In this document: piece after piece, positions 1-7,423 of the stretch
How the letters are laid out: every line of letters begins with the position of its first letter
How positions within the stretch are numbered: position 1 is the stretch's first letter
NCBI RefSeq assembly: GCF_963677565.1
Contig: NZ_OY781981.1
Location: 868,001 to 932,000, forward strand
From: an uncultured Draconibacterium sp.
GTDB lineage: Bacteria > Bacteroidota > Bacteroidia > Bacteroidales > Prolixibacteraceae
Direction of reading: 5' to 3'
DNA: 64,000 nt
Notes under the pieces: model-generated
The model's input: only the letters and a program-made list of their open reading frames with translations
Told to the model about the DNA's origin: nothing
Databases searched by the model: none
Position numbers and translations under genes: made by a program

Positions 1-155
1 TCTTTTACTGCTTCGTTGGCATTAAAATAAATGTTGTAACGCGAAGTAACATTATGGAAAGTTCGTGATGCCCGGGTGTTTTTTTCGGTGGAACAGCCGG
101 CAAAAATCGAAACCAATAAGAATAGGAATATGGTATGTAAAAGTCGTTTCTTCAA
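1..155 (-). CDS. PorW/SprE-like gliding/type IX secretion lipoprotein, N-terminus only
   Basis: The gene runs off the left edge, so only about 51 codons are visible. The reading begins at a TTG (complement of 153-155), with an in-frame stop upstream and no ATG. The first 21 residues form a lipoprotein signal ending in IFAGC. The following residues (CSTEKNTRASRTFHNVTSRY, then NIYFNANEA) match what I recall of the start of PorW/SprE, a TPR outer-membrane-associated lipoprotein of gliding motility and type IX secretion. GldH is encoded nearby on the same strand, which fits. The family call rests on a short N-terminal match; the TTG start is the only reasonable one seen. Confidence 0.65.
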   Translation of the reverse strand, partial: MKKRLLHTIFLFLLVSIFAGCSTEKNTRASRTFHNVTSRYNIYFNANEAVK

Positions 156-470
156 ACAGTTTTTTGTTAACTCATTGAATAAACTCAGGAATTACGAGAT
201 TATTGCCTGCAAATCCTGAATTGTTGCATTTTCTAAACGCTGCAAAAATAAGAAAAAATGAATGTGCAACAGAATTAATTATCCGGAGGCTGGAATAATA
301 CAATTTTTAAGGATTGCCGTCCAGAAAAACGGCGTCTTTCTAATAAGTTCTTGTTGCGTCATCCTGAACTAGTTTCAGTATTCTAAGTTTTTGTAAATGA
401 ATCCTAAAAGATTCTGAAACTAGTTCAGAATGACATTGTTATTAACTTATTAGCCAGACTCCTCTTCACT
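156..470. other. Intergenic stretch with one inverted repeat
   Basis: No open frame with gene character is seen here. The stretch holds an imperfect 78-bp inverted repeat (listed separately) just downstream of the Mrp-type gene, which may act as its transcription end. The rest is AT-rich and featureless to my reading. Confidence 0.6.
357..434. repeat. Inverted repeat, GTCATCCTGAACTAGTTTCA type
   Basis: The left arm (from 358) reads GTCATCCTGAACTAGTTTCA and the right arm (to 434) is its near-perfect reverse complement, with about 35 bases between. It could fold into a long cruciform or RNA hairpin. It resembles the dispersed GTCAT-ended palindromes seen elsewhere in this window, so a small non-autonomous mobile repeat is likely. 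Confidence 0.6.
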
Positions 471-1586
471 TTATTTCCGGGTAATTTTTACCTTTTTCGT
501 TGGTGCCAATTGGATGTTACGCAAGTGTACACGATGCTTCACTTTCTCTGCAACTTCAGCAAAAGCCTGCCCTGTAATTGTGTCGCCATTTGATGCTACC
601 GGCGTTCCTTCATCGCCACCTTCGCGAATGCTCTGAACAATTGGAATTTGCCCTAACAGCGGCAAGCCCAGTTTATCGGCCAATTTTTTACCGCCTTCTT
701 TACCAAAAATGTAGTATTTGTTTTCGGGCAATTCTTCGGGTGTAAACCAGGCCATATTTTCTACCAATCCCAACACCGGCACATCAACCGATTTACTCTG
801 GAACATACTGGTTCCGCGAACCACATCGGCCAGCGCCACATCTTGCGGAGTGGTTACAATAACGGCTCCGGTTACCGGAACACTTTGTACCAAAGTAAGG
901 TGGATATCGCTGGTGCCCGGAGGCAGATCGATAAGCAAATAATCCAGGTCGCCCCAGTTTCCTTCCGAGATCAATTGTTTCAGTGCATTTGAAGCCATTG
1001 GCCCGCGCCAGATAATGGCACTGTCAGTATCAACAAAAAAGCCTACCGAAAGAAACTTTACACCGTATTTTTCCAGCGGATTGATCATTTCTCTGTCGTC
1101 GATCTTCACTCCTGCCGGCCGCTCGCCTTCAACACCAAACATTTTGGGAATTGAGGGGCCAAAAATATCAGCGTCCAACAAACCAACTTTTGCACCACTT
1201 TTAGCCAGGGCAACAGCCAGGTTTACGGCAACAGTTGATTTACCAACACCGCCTTTACCCGATGCTACTGCCACGATATTTTTAACATTGGGCAAAACCG
1301 GGCGCTCCATGTCGTGAATGAATTTCACGGCAATGTTATCTTCAATTTCAACCTGCTCGCCCAGGTATTTTTTTATCGCTGCTTCGCATGCCAAAACCAG
1401 TGCTTCAATATTTGGGTCGTTGCTTTTCTGAAAAACCAGCGAAAAACTGATTCGCTGTCCGGCAATGCGGATTTCCTGTGGCATTTCCAGCTGTACAACA
1501 TCTTCATCACTTCCCGGATATTTTACGGTGCGCAAGGCATCGGTTACATCTTTCGGGACAATTAATTTTCTTGGTATATCTGCCAT
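471..1586 (-). CDS. apbC: Mrp/NBP35-type Fe-S cluster carrier ATPase
   Basis: A 371-residue P-loop protein of the Mrp/ApbC family, which binds and transfers Fe-S clusters to apoproteins in the cytosol. The N-terminal ~90 residues form the MIP18/DUF59-like domain; the deviant Walker A motif GKGGVGKS follows around residues 107-118, with DADIFGPSIPKMFG and DLPPGTSD downstream, all typical. I chose the start at MADIPRKL (1586) rather than an upstream in-frame Met (1649), because the added residues are AT-rich and unlike the family. The family CxxC motif near the C-terminus is not apparent, which is seen in some Mrp proteins. It stands alone upstream of the partial lipoprotein gene. Confidence 0.9.
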   Translation of the reverse strand: MADIPRKLIVPKDVTDALRTVKYPGSDEDVVQLEMPQEIRIAGQRISFSLVFQKSNDPNIEALVLACEAAIKKYLGEQVEIEDNIAVKFIHDMERPVLPNVKNIVAVASGKGGVGKSTVAVNLAVALAKSGAKVGLLDADIFGPSIPKMFGVEGERPAGVKIDDREMINPLEKYGVKFLSVGFFVDTDSAIIWRGPMASNALKQLISEGNWGDLDYLLIDLPPGTSDIHLTLVQSVPVTGAVIVTTPQDVALADVVRGTSMFQSKSVDVPVLGLVENMAWFTPEELPENKYYIFGKEGGKKLADKLGLPLLGQIPIVQSIREGGDEGTPVASNGDTITGQAFAEVAEKVKHRVHLRNIQLAPTKKVKITRK

Positions 1587-1714
1587 TTTAAAATGCTTTA
1601 TTTTGACTTTTTTGAATAACTTTTGAAACTGCAAATTTAATAATTGCAATTAGATGAACAGTTTAATCACAGAAATGTTTTGATTATTAATTTGAACTTT
1701 TGATTGATATTGAA

Positions 1715-2038
1715 TCAAAGTTCCGCTTTCGGATCCCAGAATTTCTCCTTAAAATCAAGAATTTTATCACCATCCAGTTTCAAACCTTCTGCTTCCAGCA
1801 GTTCCTGCATGGCATTGGGATTATCGAAATGATGTTTGCCGGTTAACACGCCATTGCGGTTTACCACCCGATGTGCCGGCACAAACTCCTCGTGCGAGTG
1901 ACTGGCATTCATTGCCCAACCTACCATTCGTGCCGCTCCCGGCGAACCGAGACAAGCAGCAATTGCACCGTACGATGTTACCCGTCCCGGCGGAATCTGT
2001 TTTACAACTTCGTAAACCTGGCTAAAAAAATCGGACAT
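1715..2038 (-). CDS. Alkyltransferase-like protein (MGMT fold, no acceptor Cys)
   Basis: A 107-residue protein with only the C-terminal DNA-binding domain of O6-alkylguanine-DNA alkyltransferases. IPPGRVTSYGAIA and the arginine-finger region match the family. The active-site motif PCHRV is replaced by PAHRVV, with Ala at position 55, so it cannot accept an alkyl group. Proteins of this type (ATL/Atl1, eAtl) bind O6-alkylguanine lesions and hand them to nucleotide excision repair. The length and single domain fit ATL proteins. It lies between the Mrp gene and trmB with no obvious operon partner. Confidence 0.9.
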   Translation of the reverse strand: MSDFFSQVYEVVKQIPPGRVTSYGAIAACLGSPGAARMVGWAMNASHSHEEFVPAHRVVNRNGVLTGKHHFDNPNAMQELLEAEGLKLDGDKILDFKEKFWDPKAEL

Positions 2039-2051
2039 CTCAAAAGTTAAT

Positions 2052-2155
2052 TGTCATTTCGAACGCAGTGAGAAATCTGTTACAATTATTCACAGAAGTC
2101 ACAGATTTAACTCCGTTGATTTTCAATTCTCAGTCATTCTTCCTTCGAAATGACA
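2052..2155. repeat. Inverted repeat, TGTCATTTCGAA type, copy 1
   Basis: The arms TGTCATTTCGAA (2052-2063) and TTCGAAATGACA (2144-2155) are exact reverse complements. Inner arms GAGAAATCTGT and ACAGATTT extend the symmetry. It sits between two minus-strand genes. A second copy is at 17600-17683, so this is a dispersed family and not a gene-specific site. Confidence 0.8.
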
Positions 2156-2161
2156 GGTTCT

Positions 2162-2902
2162 CTATAAGTCTCGCGCACTCCGCCCAAAGCTTCGGTACTC
2201 GTCGCGTTCAATATCAATTTCGGGTTCGATGAGTTCGCCGTCGTGTGGAATAAACGAGAGGTATTTACTTGGGATTCCTCGATCGAGCCACTGTTTTTCG
2301 TAAAACGTACGAATTTGCAACACATCAGTCAAACCTTCCCATTCGTACAAATTATCGGTTTCAGCCAAAATTTCGAACTTGTTCAGTTTGGCCATTTCCA
2401 GCGTGTAGTTGTACTGAAAATTACTGTCGGTTTTTAAATGTACCACCCCACCGGGTTTCAGAAAATTCCGGTATTTATTCAGAAAAGTGGTTGATGTAAG
2501 GCGTTTCCGTGCTTTCCGCATTTGCGGATCGGGGAAAGTCAGCCAGATCTCATCTACCTCATCTTTGCCAAAAAACTGTGGAATCAGTTCGATGTTGGTA
2601 CGTAAAAATCCCACGTTTGTCATTTCGCGCTGAAAGGCCAGTTTTGCACCTTTCCATAGCCGTGCGCCTTTAATATCTACACCGATATAATTGATGTTCG
2701 GGTTCATTGCCGCCAACTCAACGGTATACTCGCCCTTTCCACAACCCAACTCCAAAATCAGGGGTTGATCGTTTTTAAAAAATTCGGCCGACCATTTTCC
2801 TTTTAAATGAAAATCATCGTGGCCCACCTTATGAAACGGCGCCTGAACAACATGTTCAAAGCTCATCATTTCATCAAACTTCTTCAGCTTTCCTTTTCCC
2901 AC
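2162..2902 (-). CDS. trmB: tRNA (guanine-N7-)-methyltransferase
   Basis: A 246-residue SAM-dependent Rossmann methyltransferase that makes m7G46 in tRNA. The SAM-binding motif LELGCGKGEYTVELA lies near residues 50-64, GVDIKGARLWKGA follows, and the family signature WLTFPDPQMRKARKRLT is intact. The N-terminal extension (KLKKFDEMMSFEHVVQAPFH) is usual in Bacteroidota. The stop lies only a few bases from the TGTCATTTCGAA repeat. The gene is followed on the same strand by the alkyltransferase-like gene, with the repeat between them. Confidence 0.93.
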   Translation of the reverse strand: MGKGKLKKFDEMMSFEHVVQAPFHKVGHDDFHLKGKWSAEFFKNDQPLILELGCGKGEYTVELAAMNPNINYIGVDIKGARLWKGAKLAFQREMTNVGFLRTNIELIPQFFGKDEVDEIWLTFPDPQMRKARKRLTSTTFLNKYRNFLKPGGVVHLKTDSNFQYNYTLEMAKLNKFEILAETDNLYEWEGLTDVLQIRTFYEKQWLDRGIPSKYLSFIPHDGELIEPEIDIERDEYRSFGRSARDL

Positions 2903-2946
2903 CTCTAAAAAATAAACTGTTGGTATTTATAAATTTTTCTGATAAT

Positions 2947-3417
2947 CTATTTGACTTTTTCCACACGCACTCCCACGTCTGAAATACCTTTCAACTCGTC
3001 GTTTCGCATGCCTTGTTGCAGTCGTATGGTGTAATCACCCGATCGGGGGAAAAACACATTTCGACGGTATATTGCCTCACGGGTTTTTAATCCGCCAAAA
3101 CCTTCGCCCAGCCATTTTCCCGACGGATCGGCCAAAACCATTTCAAAGGTATCTTTAACGGCTTCGCCACCGGGTTGCTCAATGGTAACAAACAACCACA
3201 GGTTGCTGTAGCGGTAATCTACATTATTGCGAACATTAATATAAAGATTATGATTTTGAAGGGTATCGGTAACCGGCACTTCAAAAACCACCAGCGAATC
3301 TTTGTTCCAAACGCCTTTGTTTATTGGCTTGTATTTATCGAAAACGCCATGCGAATCGCACGCTGCCAGCACCACCAAAATTCCCGCAAAAAGTATAACT
3401 TGAAAAAAACGACTCAT
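2947..3417 (-). CDS. gldH: Gliding motility lipoprotein GldH
   Basis: A 156-residue predicted lipoprotein: the first 19 residues are a hydrophobic signal ending in LAAC (Cys20). The remainder, with DVGV near the end and VFEVPVTDTLQNHNLYINVR in the middle, fits GldH, a Bacteroidota protein needed for gliding in Flavobacterium and retained in many non-gliders. It follows ricT by 66 bp on the same strand, which I recall as a conserved pair in the phylum. Confidence 0.88.
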   Translation of the reverse strand: MSRFFQVILFAGILVVLAACDSHGVFDKYKPINKGVWNKDSLVVFEVPVTDTLQNHNLYINVRNNVDYRYSNLWLFVTIEQPGGEAVKDTFEMVLADPSGKWLGEGFGGLKTREAIYRRNVFFPRSGDYTIRLQQGMRNDELKGISDVGVRVEKVK

Positions 3418-3483
3418 TCTACTTTAACTATTATTCTTCAAAAGTTCATTAAACCAAACGCTGTAAAACGTAAGTTGTTTTCT

Positions 3484-4740
3484 CTAATTACGGTTTTGGT
3501 TACGGTTTTGATTGGATCGCCGATTTTGGCCTCCCCCGCGGTTTTGTTTCGAACCACGGTTTTGCCCACCTTCCTGGTTATTATCCTGCCGCTGTCCCTG
3601 AGCATTTGGCTGATTTTGATTTCTGTTCCGGTTCGGATTACGACGATTACTCCGTTTTTTTGAGCGACTTTTTTTCTTTGCCCGGTCAAAACGATCCAGA
3701 TCTTCCTGCCCAACCACATTATGGAAAGTATCATCCTTTTTCGCTCCCGCATCGTATTTTTCAATCACCAGTTTTTCCGGTTTTTTTCCGTTACGGTTCA
3801 GTCGCAACACTTCTTTCACCCGTTTTACAGGAACTGCCACCAATGTTCCAGGACCTTCGCCACGTGGTGCGTACCAGTAAATTCCACCAAAAATATCGGC
3901 TTTTAGGAATGAATAAGTCATGTGTTCCGTTTCGAGTGGAATATGATTTGGCGGGAAATCTTTTGTTGCATCGATGTAAGCATCCACCTCGAAATTAAGG
4001 CAGCATTTCAATTTACCACATTGCCCGGCCAGTTTTTGCGGATTCAGCGAAATCTCCTGATGACGCGCTGCATTGGTGGTTACCGACACAAAATTGCTCA
4101 TCCACGTTGAGCAGCATAGTGTTCGTCCGCAAGGACCAATTCCTCCGATGCGACCGGCTTCCTGGCGTGCACCAATTTGTTTCATTTCGATGCGGATACG
4201 GAAATTTTCGGCCAGTACTTTTATCAACTGCCGAAAATCAACACGCCCGTCGGCAATGTAATAGAATATGGCTTTTGTTTTATCGCCCTGGTATTCCACA
4301 TCACCGATTTTCATATCGAGGCCCAGGTCTTTTACAATCTGGCGCGACTTGATCATGGTTTCATGTTCCAGCGAAATCGCTTCTCTCCACTTATCAATGT
4401 CAACTGGTTTGGCGTGGCGGTAAACTTTGCGGTATTCACCATTGTTCAGGGTTACTTTGTGGCGTTTCATTTGCTCAAACACCAGCTCCCCTTTTAGCGA
4501 TATTATACCAATGTCGTGACCCGGATTTCCTTCAACGGCCACCAGTTCACCAACTTTAAGTTTTAAGTTGTTTACATTTTTATAGTAGTCTTTTCGGGTA
4601 TTTTTAAAGCGCACCTCAACAATGTCTTCGCCTTTATATGCAGGCTGAACATCGCCAAGCCAATCGGTTACCTGCAGTTTCCCGCAGTTTCCAACTTTCG
4701 TTTGACAAATTCCTCTATCTGTGGTATTTACTTCTTTCAT
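3484..4740 (-). CDS. ricT: RicT/PSP1 domain protein
   Basis: A 418-residue PSP1-domain protein. The cysteine-rich signature is present: GGIGPCGRTLCCSTWM followed by GQCGKLKCCLNFE, matching RicT/YaaT, which in Bacillus joins a Fe-S-containing complex affecting RNase Y; its role in Bacteroidota is unclear. The last ~60 residues are an Arg/Asn/Gln/Gly-rich tail with repeated QNR units, low in complexity and probably disordered, possibly RNA-binding (inference). gldH follows. I recall holB-ricT-gldH as a common order in Bacteroidota; here holB is 5.9 kb upstream with other genes between. Confidence 0.88.
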   Translation of the reverse strand: MKEVNTTDRGICQTKVGNCGKLQVTDWLGDVQPAYKGEDIVEVRFKNTRKDYYKNVNNLKLKVGELVAVEGNPGHDIGIISLKGELVFEQMKRHKVTLNNGEYRKVYRHAKPVDIDKWREAISLEHETMIKSRQIVKDLGLDMKIGDVEYQGDKTKAIFYYIADGRVDFRQLIKVLAENFRIRIEMKQIGARQEAGRIGGIGPCGRTLCCSTWMSNFVSVTTNAARHQEISLNPQKLAGQCGKLKCCLNFEVDAYIDATKDFPPNHIPLETEHMTYSFLKADIFGGIYWYAPRGEGPGTLVAVPVKRVKEVLRLNRNGKKPEKLVIEKYDAGAKKDDTFHNVVGQEDLDRFDRAKKKSRSKKRSNRRNPNRNRNQNQPNAQGQRQDNNQEGGQNRGSKQNRGGGQNRRSNQNRNQNRN

Positions 4741-5099
4741 TCTTTAGGCTTAAGTCCCCCGGCTTTCAAACTTTCTGCAAAAGCCCGTTTTATCCGGCAA
4801 TGCCAAGATAATCATTTAACCCACAAAAGTAATGATTAATAGCAATTTGATAGCTAATGGCTTGGTTTTTAAAATGAATCTAAAAAGGGCGACTTATTTA
4901 GACAGAATAAAAATCTCCCCCCCCCATAATTTTTTAACATACTTTTTGCGAAAGAAAAACAAGAAGTCATATATTAGTAGAGTTGATTCAGGATAACCCC
5001 TGCTTTTCGACACAATTTTTACACGGGAAATATAATTTTAGGGTGGAGTTTATAAGGCACAGAGGTGTTTTACAACGTTTTATTTTAAAAGAATTGCTA
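4741..5099. other. Intergenic stretch with a C9 homopolymer
   Basis: The region upstream of ricT and of the next plus-strand gene is AT-rich. It contains a run of nine C residues (4917-4925), unusual in this sequence. An in-frame TTG at 4983 would lengthen the following gene by 39 codons, but these look non-coding. No repeat-family member was seen. Confidence 0.5.
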
Positions 5100-5924
5100 A
5101 TGTTTGCAGGACTTGACACCATTGCATTCTCGGTTGAGAATAATATAATGGTATTTGAAACTGAAGAGGACTACCAAAAATGTCTGGACTTTTTAGGAAC
5201 TTTAGAAGTCAAAGACTACCAGCTTTTTGAAAAAGAAGTTGGTTTTAGTTCACTTCCTGCTTTGTCAAATAGCGTGATGCAAACCTGTCCGATTGAGGAT
5301 GAAAAATTTGCCACATTATTAAATCCACAAATGCAAATTATTATTGAACATTACCTTTTCACTTTAAACCATGATAAAGAAAAGGTCGAAGCTCTGTTTA
5401 TTGGCAACGACTATGACTTAAAAAGTATAGATATAAATTCGATGAAAGAATTTAGCTATGATGATGTATTTGCAATATTAAAAGGCGATAATTTAAAAAG
5501 TGTTACTACCGATTTTTGTGGACAAGAAAATTCTGTTCATGAACCAGGCGATGGCATAGTAACAAAGGTTGACTACAATAAATATGGTATATATAATTCT
5601 TTAGTCTCTAAAATTTATACCGTATTCTCGGGAAAACCACTTTACCTAAAACATGAAACAATAGATTCGCCTTTAGGAATTGTCCCTCCGAGTGGAGGAG
5701 ATTATAAAACAATTACCTCCAGATGTTTTTATCGAAGAGTTAGTAAACAAAATAACATTATTTATTCTTATGGATTTTCTTACACAGATAATCTAAAAAA
5801 GACATTGTGGGATAATCGAAGAAGATTAACAGGATTTCGTTTAGACATGAAATACTCGTGGAAATTCTCAAATTACGGAACAGTTTCTTACGATACAAAT
5901 ATGATTGAATGCCACCAATACTAA
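5100..5924 (+). CDS. Hypothetical protein, probably a former lipoprotein
   Basis: A 274-residue protein of no recognised function, counted from the first ATG. The segment VENNIMVFETEEDYQKCLDF resembles the opening of secreted Bacteroidota lipoproteins, in which a lipobox precedes a short linker and a FETEEDY-like stretch. Here no signal peptide or lipobox Cys is seen: the start reads MFAGLDT, where MFAGC would be a lipobox. The gene is AT-rich and separated from ricT by a C9 tract. It may be a 5'-eroded gene, or the annotated start may be wrong. Confidence 0.55.
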   Translation: MFAGLDTIAFSVENNIMVFETEEDYQKCLDFLGTLEVKDYQLFEKEVGFSSLPALSNSVMQTCPIEDEKFATLLNPQMQIIIEHYLFTLNHDKEKVEALFIGNDYDLKSIDINSMKEFSYDDVFAILKGDNLKSVTTDFCGQENSVHEPGDGIVTKVDYNKYGIYNSLVSKIYTVFSGKPLYLKHETIDSPLGIVPPSGGDYKTITSRCFYRRVSKQNNIIYSYGFSYTDNLKKTLWDNRRRLTGFRLDMKYSWKFSNYGTVSYDTNMIECHQY

Positions 5925-6005
5925 AAAAAATTTCATCTCCGGATTCCTCCGGAGATGAAATACCAAAAGCTATTTTTAAAACAACAAATAAATTATTTTA
6001 TACCC

Positions 6006-6512
6006 ATGAAAACAATATTAACTTTTTTACTTCTTTTTCCAGTTCTGGCTTTTGCTCAAACCGAAAACAACAACACAAGGAAATGGAACACCGGAGTCCA
6101 CTTTGTGCACCGATCAATGAATGCTTATAAATATTATGATGGCTACAGTTACCCGCGTTTAAGTGCCGAATACAGCTTTACCAAGTGTTCATCAGCTGAA
6201 TTTATGGTAGAACGTGTTGGAGAAATAAAACTCACCGACACAACATACCCATCCTACGGTCGAATTAGTTTAGGCTACAAACTCAATATTTTACCCTGGT
6301 TTACAAAAAACGAATGGTTGGTTAATAATATGAAAGTTTATAACAGCCTGAGGTATGCACTTAATTTCCGAAATGATTATACAGATTTTCAATTGTTGTA
6401 CGCCCCTGGCGTGGAATGCTATATCTACAAAAACTTTGGACTAAACACCGAATTTGTTTTTGGGCAGTCCATGAAAACCACTTTTGCCTTAGGAATTAAA
6501 TACCGCTTTTAA
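6006..6512 (+). CDS. Small outer-membrane beta-barrel-like protein
   Basis: A 168-residue protein starting at MKTILTFLLLFPVLAFAQ, a clear signal peptide with cleavage after AFA. An in-frame ATG 17 codons upstream would break the signal, so I chose 6006. The body alternates aromatic and polar residues and ends in LGIKYRF, a C-terminal aromatic typical of outer-membrane barrels. It overlaps the next gene by one base, so it is probably co-transcribed with the DUF4249 lipoprotein and the TonB receptor. Specific function unknown. Confidence 0.7.
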   Translation: MKTILTFLLLFPVLAFAQTENNNTRKWNTGVHFVHRSMNAYKYYDGYSYPRLSAEYSFTKCSSAEFMVERVGEIKLTDTTYPSYGRISLGYKLNILPWFTKNEWLVNNMKVYNSLRYALNFRNDYTDFQLLYAPGVECYIYKNFGLNTEFVFGQSMKTTFALGIKYRF

Positions 6513-7417
6513 TGCATAAAATCTACTTTATTATACTGTTGATCGGATTATTTTCGGCATGCATTGAGGTGGTTGACCTTGATGTAGAAGAAACTCCGCA
6601 AGAACTTGTGGTAAATTGTTTTTTTACCGAAGGCCAGCCTTTTGTAGTAAATGTTAGCCGCCTGGCTGCTTACCCCGATTTAACTGACCGAAACCTTGAA
6701 GATGCCACTGTATCAATTTATGAAAACGACATTTTAAAAGGTACTTTAAAACACACCGAGAATGGTATTTACACCAGAAATTCAATTTCCCCTACATACG
6801 GAAATATGTATTCCATAAAAGTAGAAGTGCCCGGTTATCCAACGGCAACAGCAAGCGATACAATACCAGAAAAGGTTTCAATTCAGGAATGTAACTACAG
6901 GCAAAACGCAGGAGTGGACGAAGAAGGAGATCCTTATGGAGAAATTATTACCTCATTTACTGATCATCCAAACGTAAAATACTATTCTATTCAAATTTAC
7001 TCCAGATGGGAGAAACCTCTTTATGATCAAAATGGTTATCCAGCCGGTTCGGAAGTAATTTGGTATCCGATTGAGCAGACAAGTTTTGATCCAGTTATCA
7101 TAGCCGAAGGCATCACAAAAAATGACTATTGTACCTATTTTGTTTTTAACGACGCACTCTTTTTTAATAGGAACTATAAATTAACTGTGAATGCCAGCTC
7201 TGAATATGAATCCAATGACAAATTAAAGGTACTATTGGAAACTGGCACAGCAAATTACTATCAATATCGCAAACGTCTTCTAAAACACGAGCCCTACTCA
7301 TACGAAGATCCTTTCAAACCCTATTCTCCTGTTCCTCTCTATTCCAATGTTTCCGGCGGGCAAGGCATTTTTGCCGGGTACCAGCGCGATATTTATTATT
7401 TAAACTTTTCAGAATAA
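6512..7417 (+). CDS. DUF4249 lipoprotein
   Basis: A 301-residue lipoprotein: signal ending LFSAC (Cys17), then an Ig-like/beta-rich body with ELVVNCFFTEGQPFVVNVSR, characteristic of DUF4249. These proteins accompany TonB-dependent receptors with a carboxypeptidase-like plug extension and are thought to be surface partners for them, with ligand unknown. The ATG overlaps the preceding stop by one base, and the receptor gene follows six bases later, indicating one transcription unit. Confidence 0.85.
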   Translation: MHKIYFIILLIGLFSACIEVVDLDVEETPQELVVNCFFTEGQPFVVNVSRLAAYPDLTDRNLEDATVSIYENDILKGTLKHTENGIYTRNSISPTYGNMYSIKVEVPGYPTATASDTIPEKVSIQECNYRQNAGVDEEGDPYGEIITSFTDHPNVKYYSIQIYSRWEKPLYDQNGYPAGSEVIWYPIEQTSFDPVIIAEGITKNDYCTYFVFNDALFFNRNYKLTVNASSEYESNDKLKVLLETGTANYYQYRKRLLKHEPYSYEDPFKPYSPVPLYSNVSGGQGIFAGYQRDIYYLNFSE

Positions 7418-7423
7418 CGCCAC

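Noticed and set aside
3438..3764. A second frame through the ricT 3' end
   Set aside because: It is a shadow of the Asn/Arg/Gln-rich tail of ricT and has no independent support.
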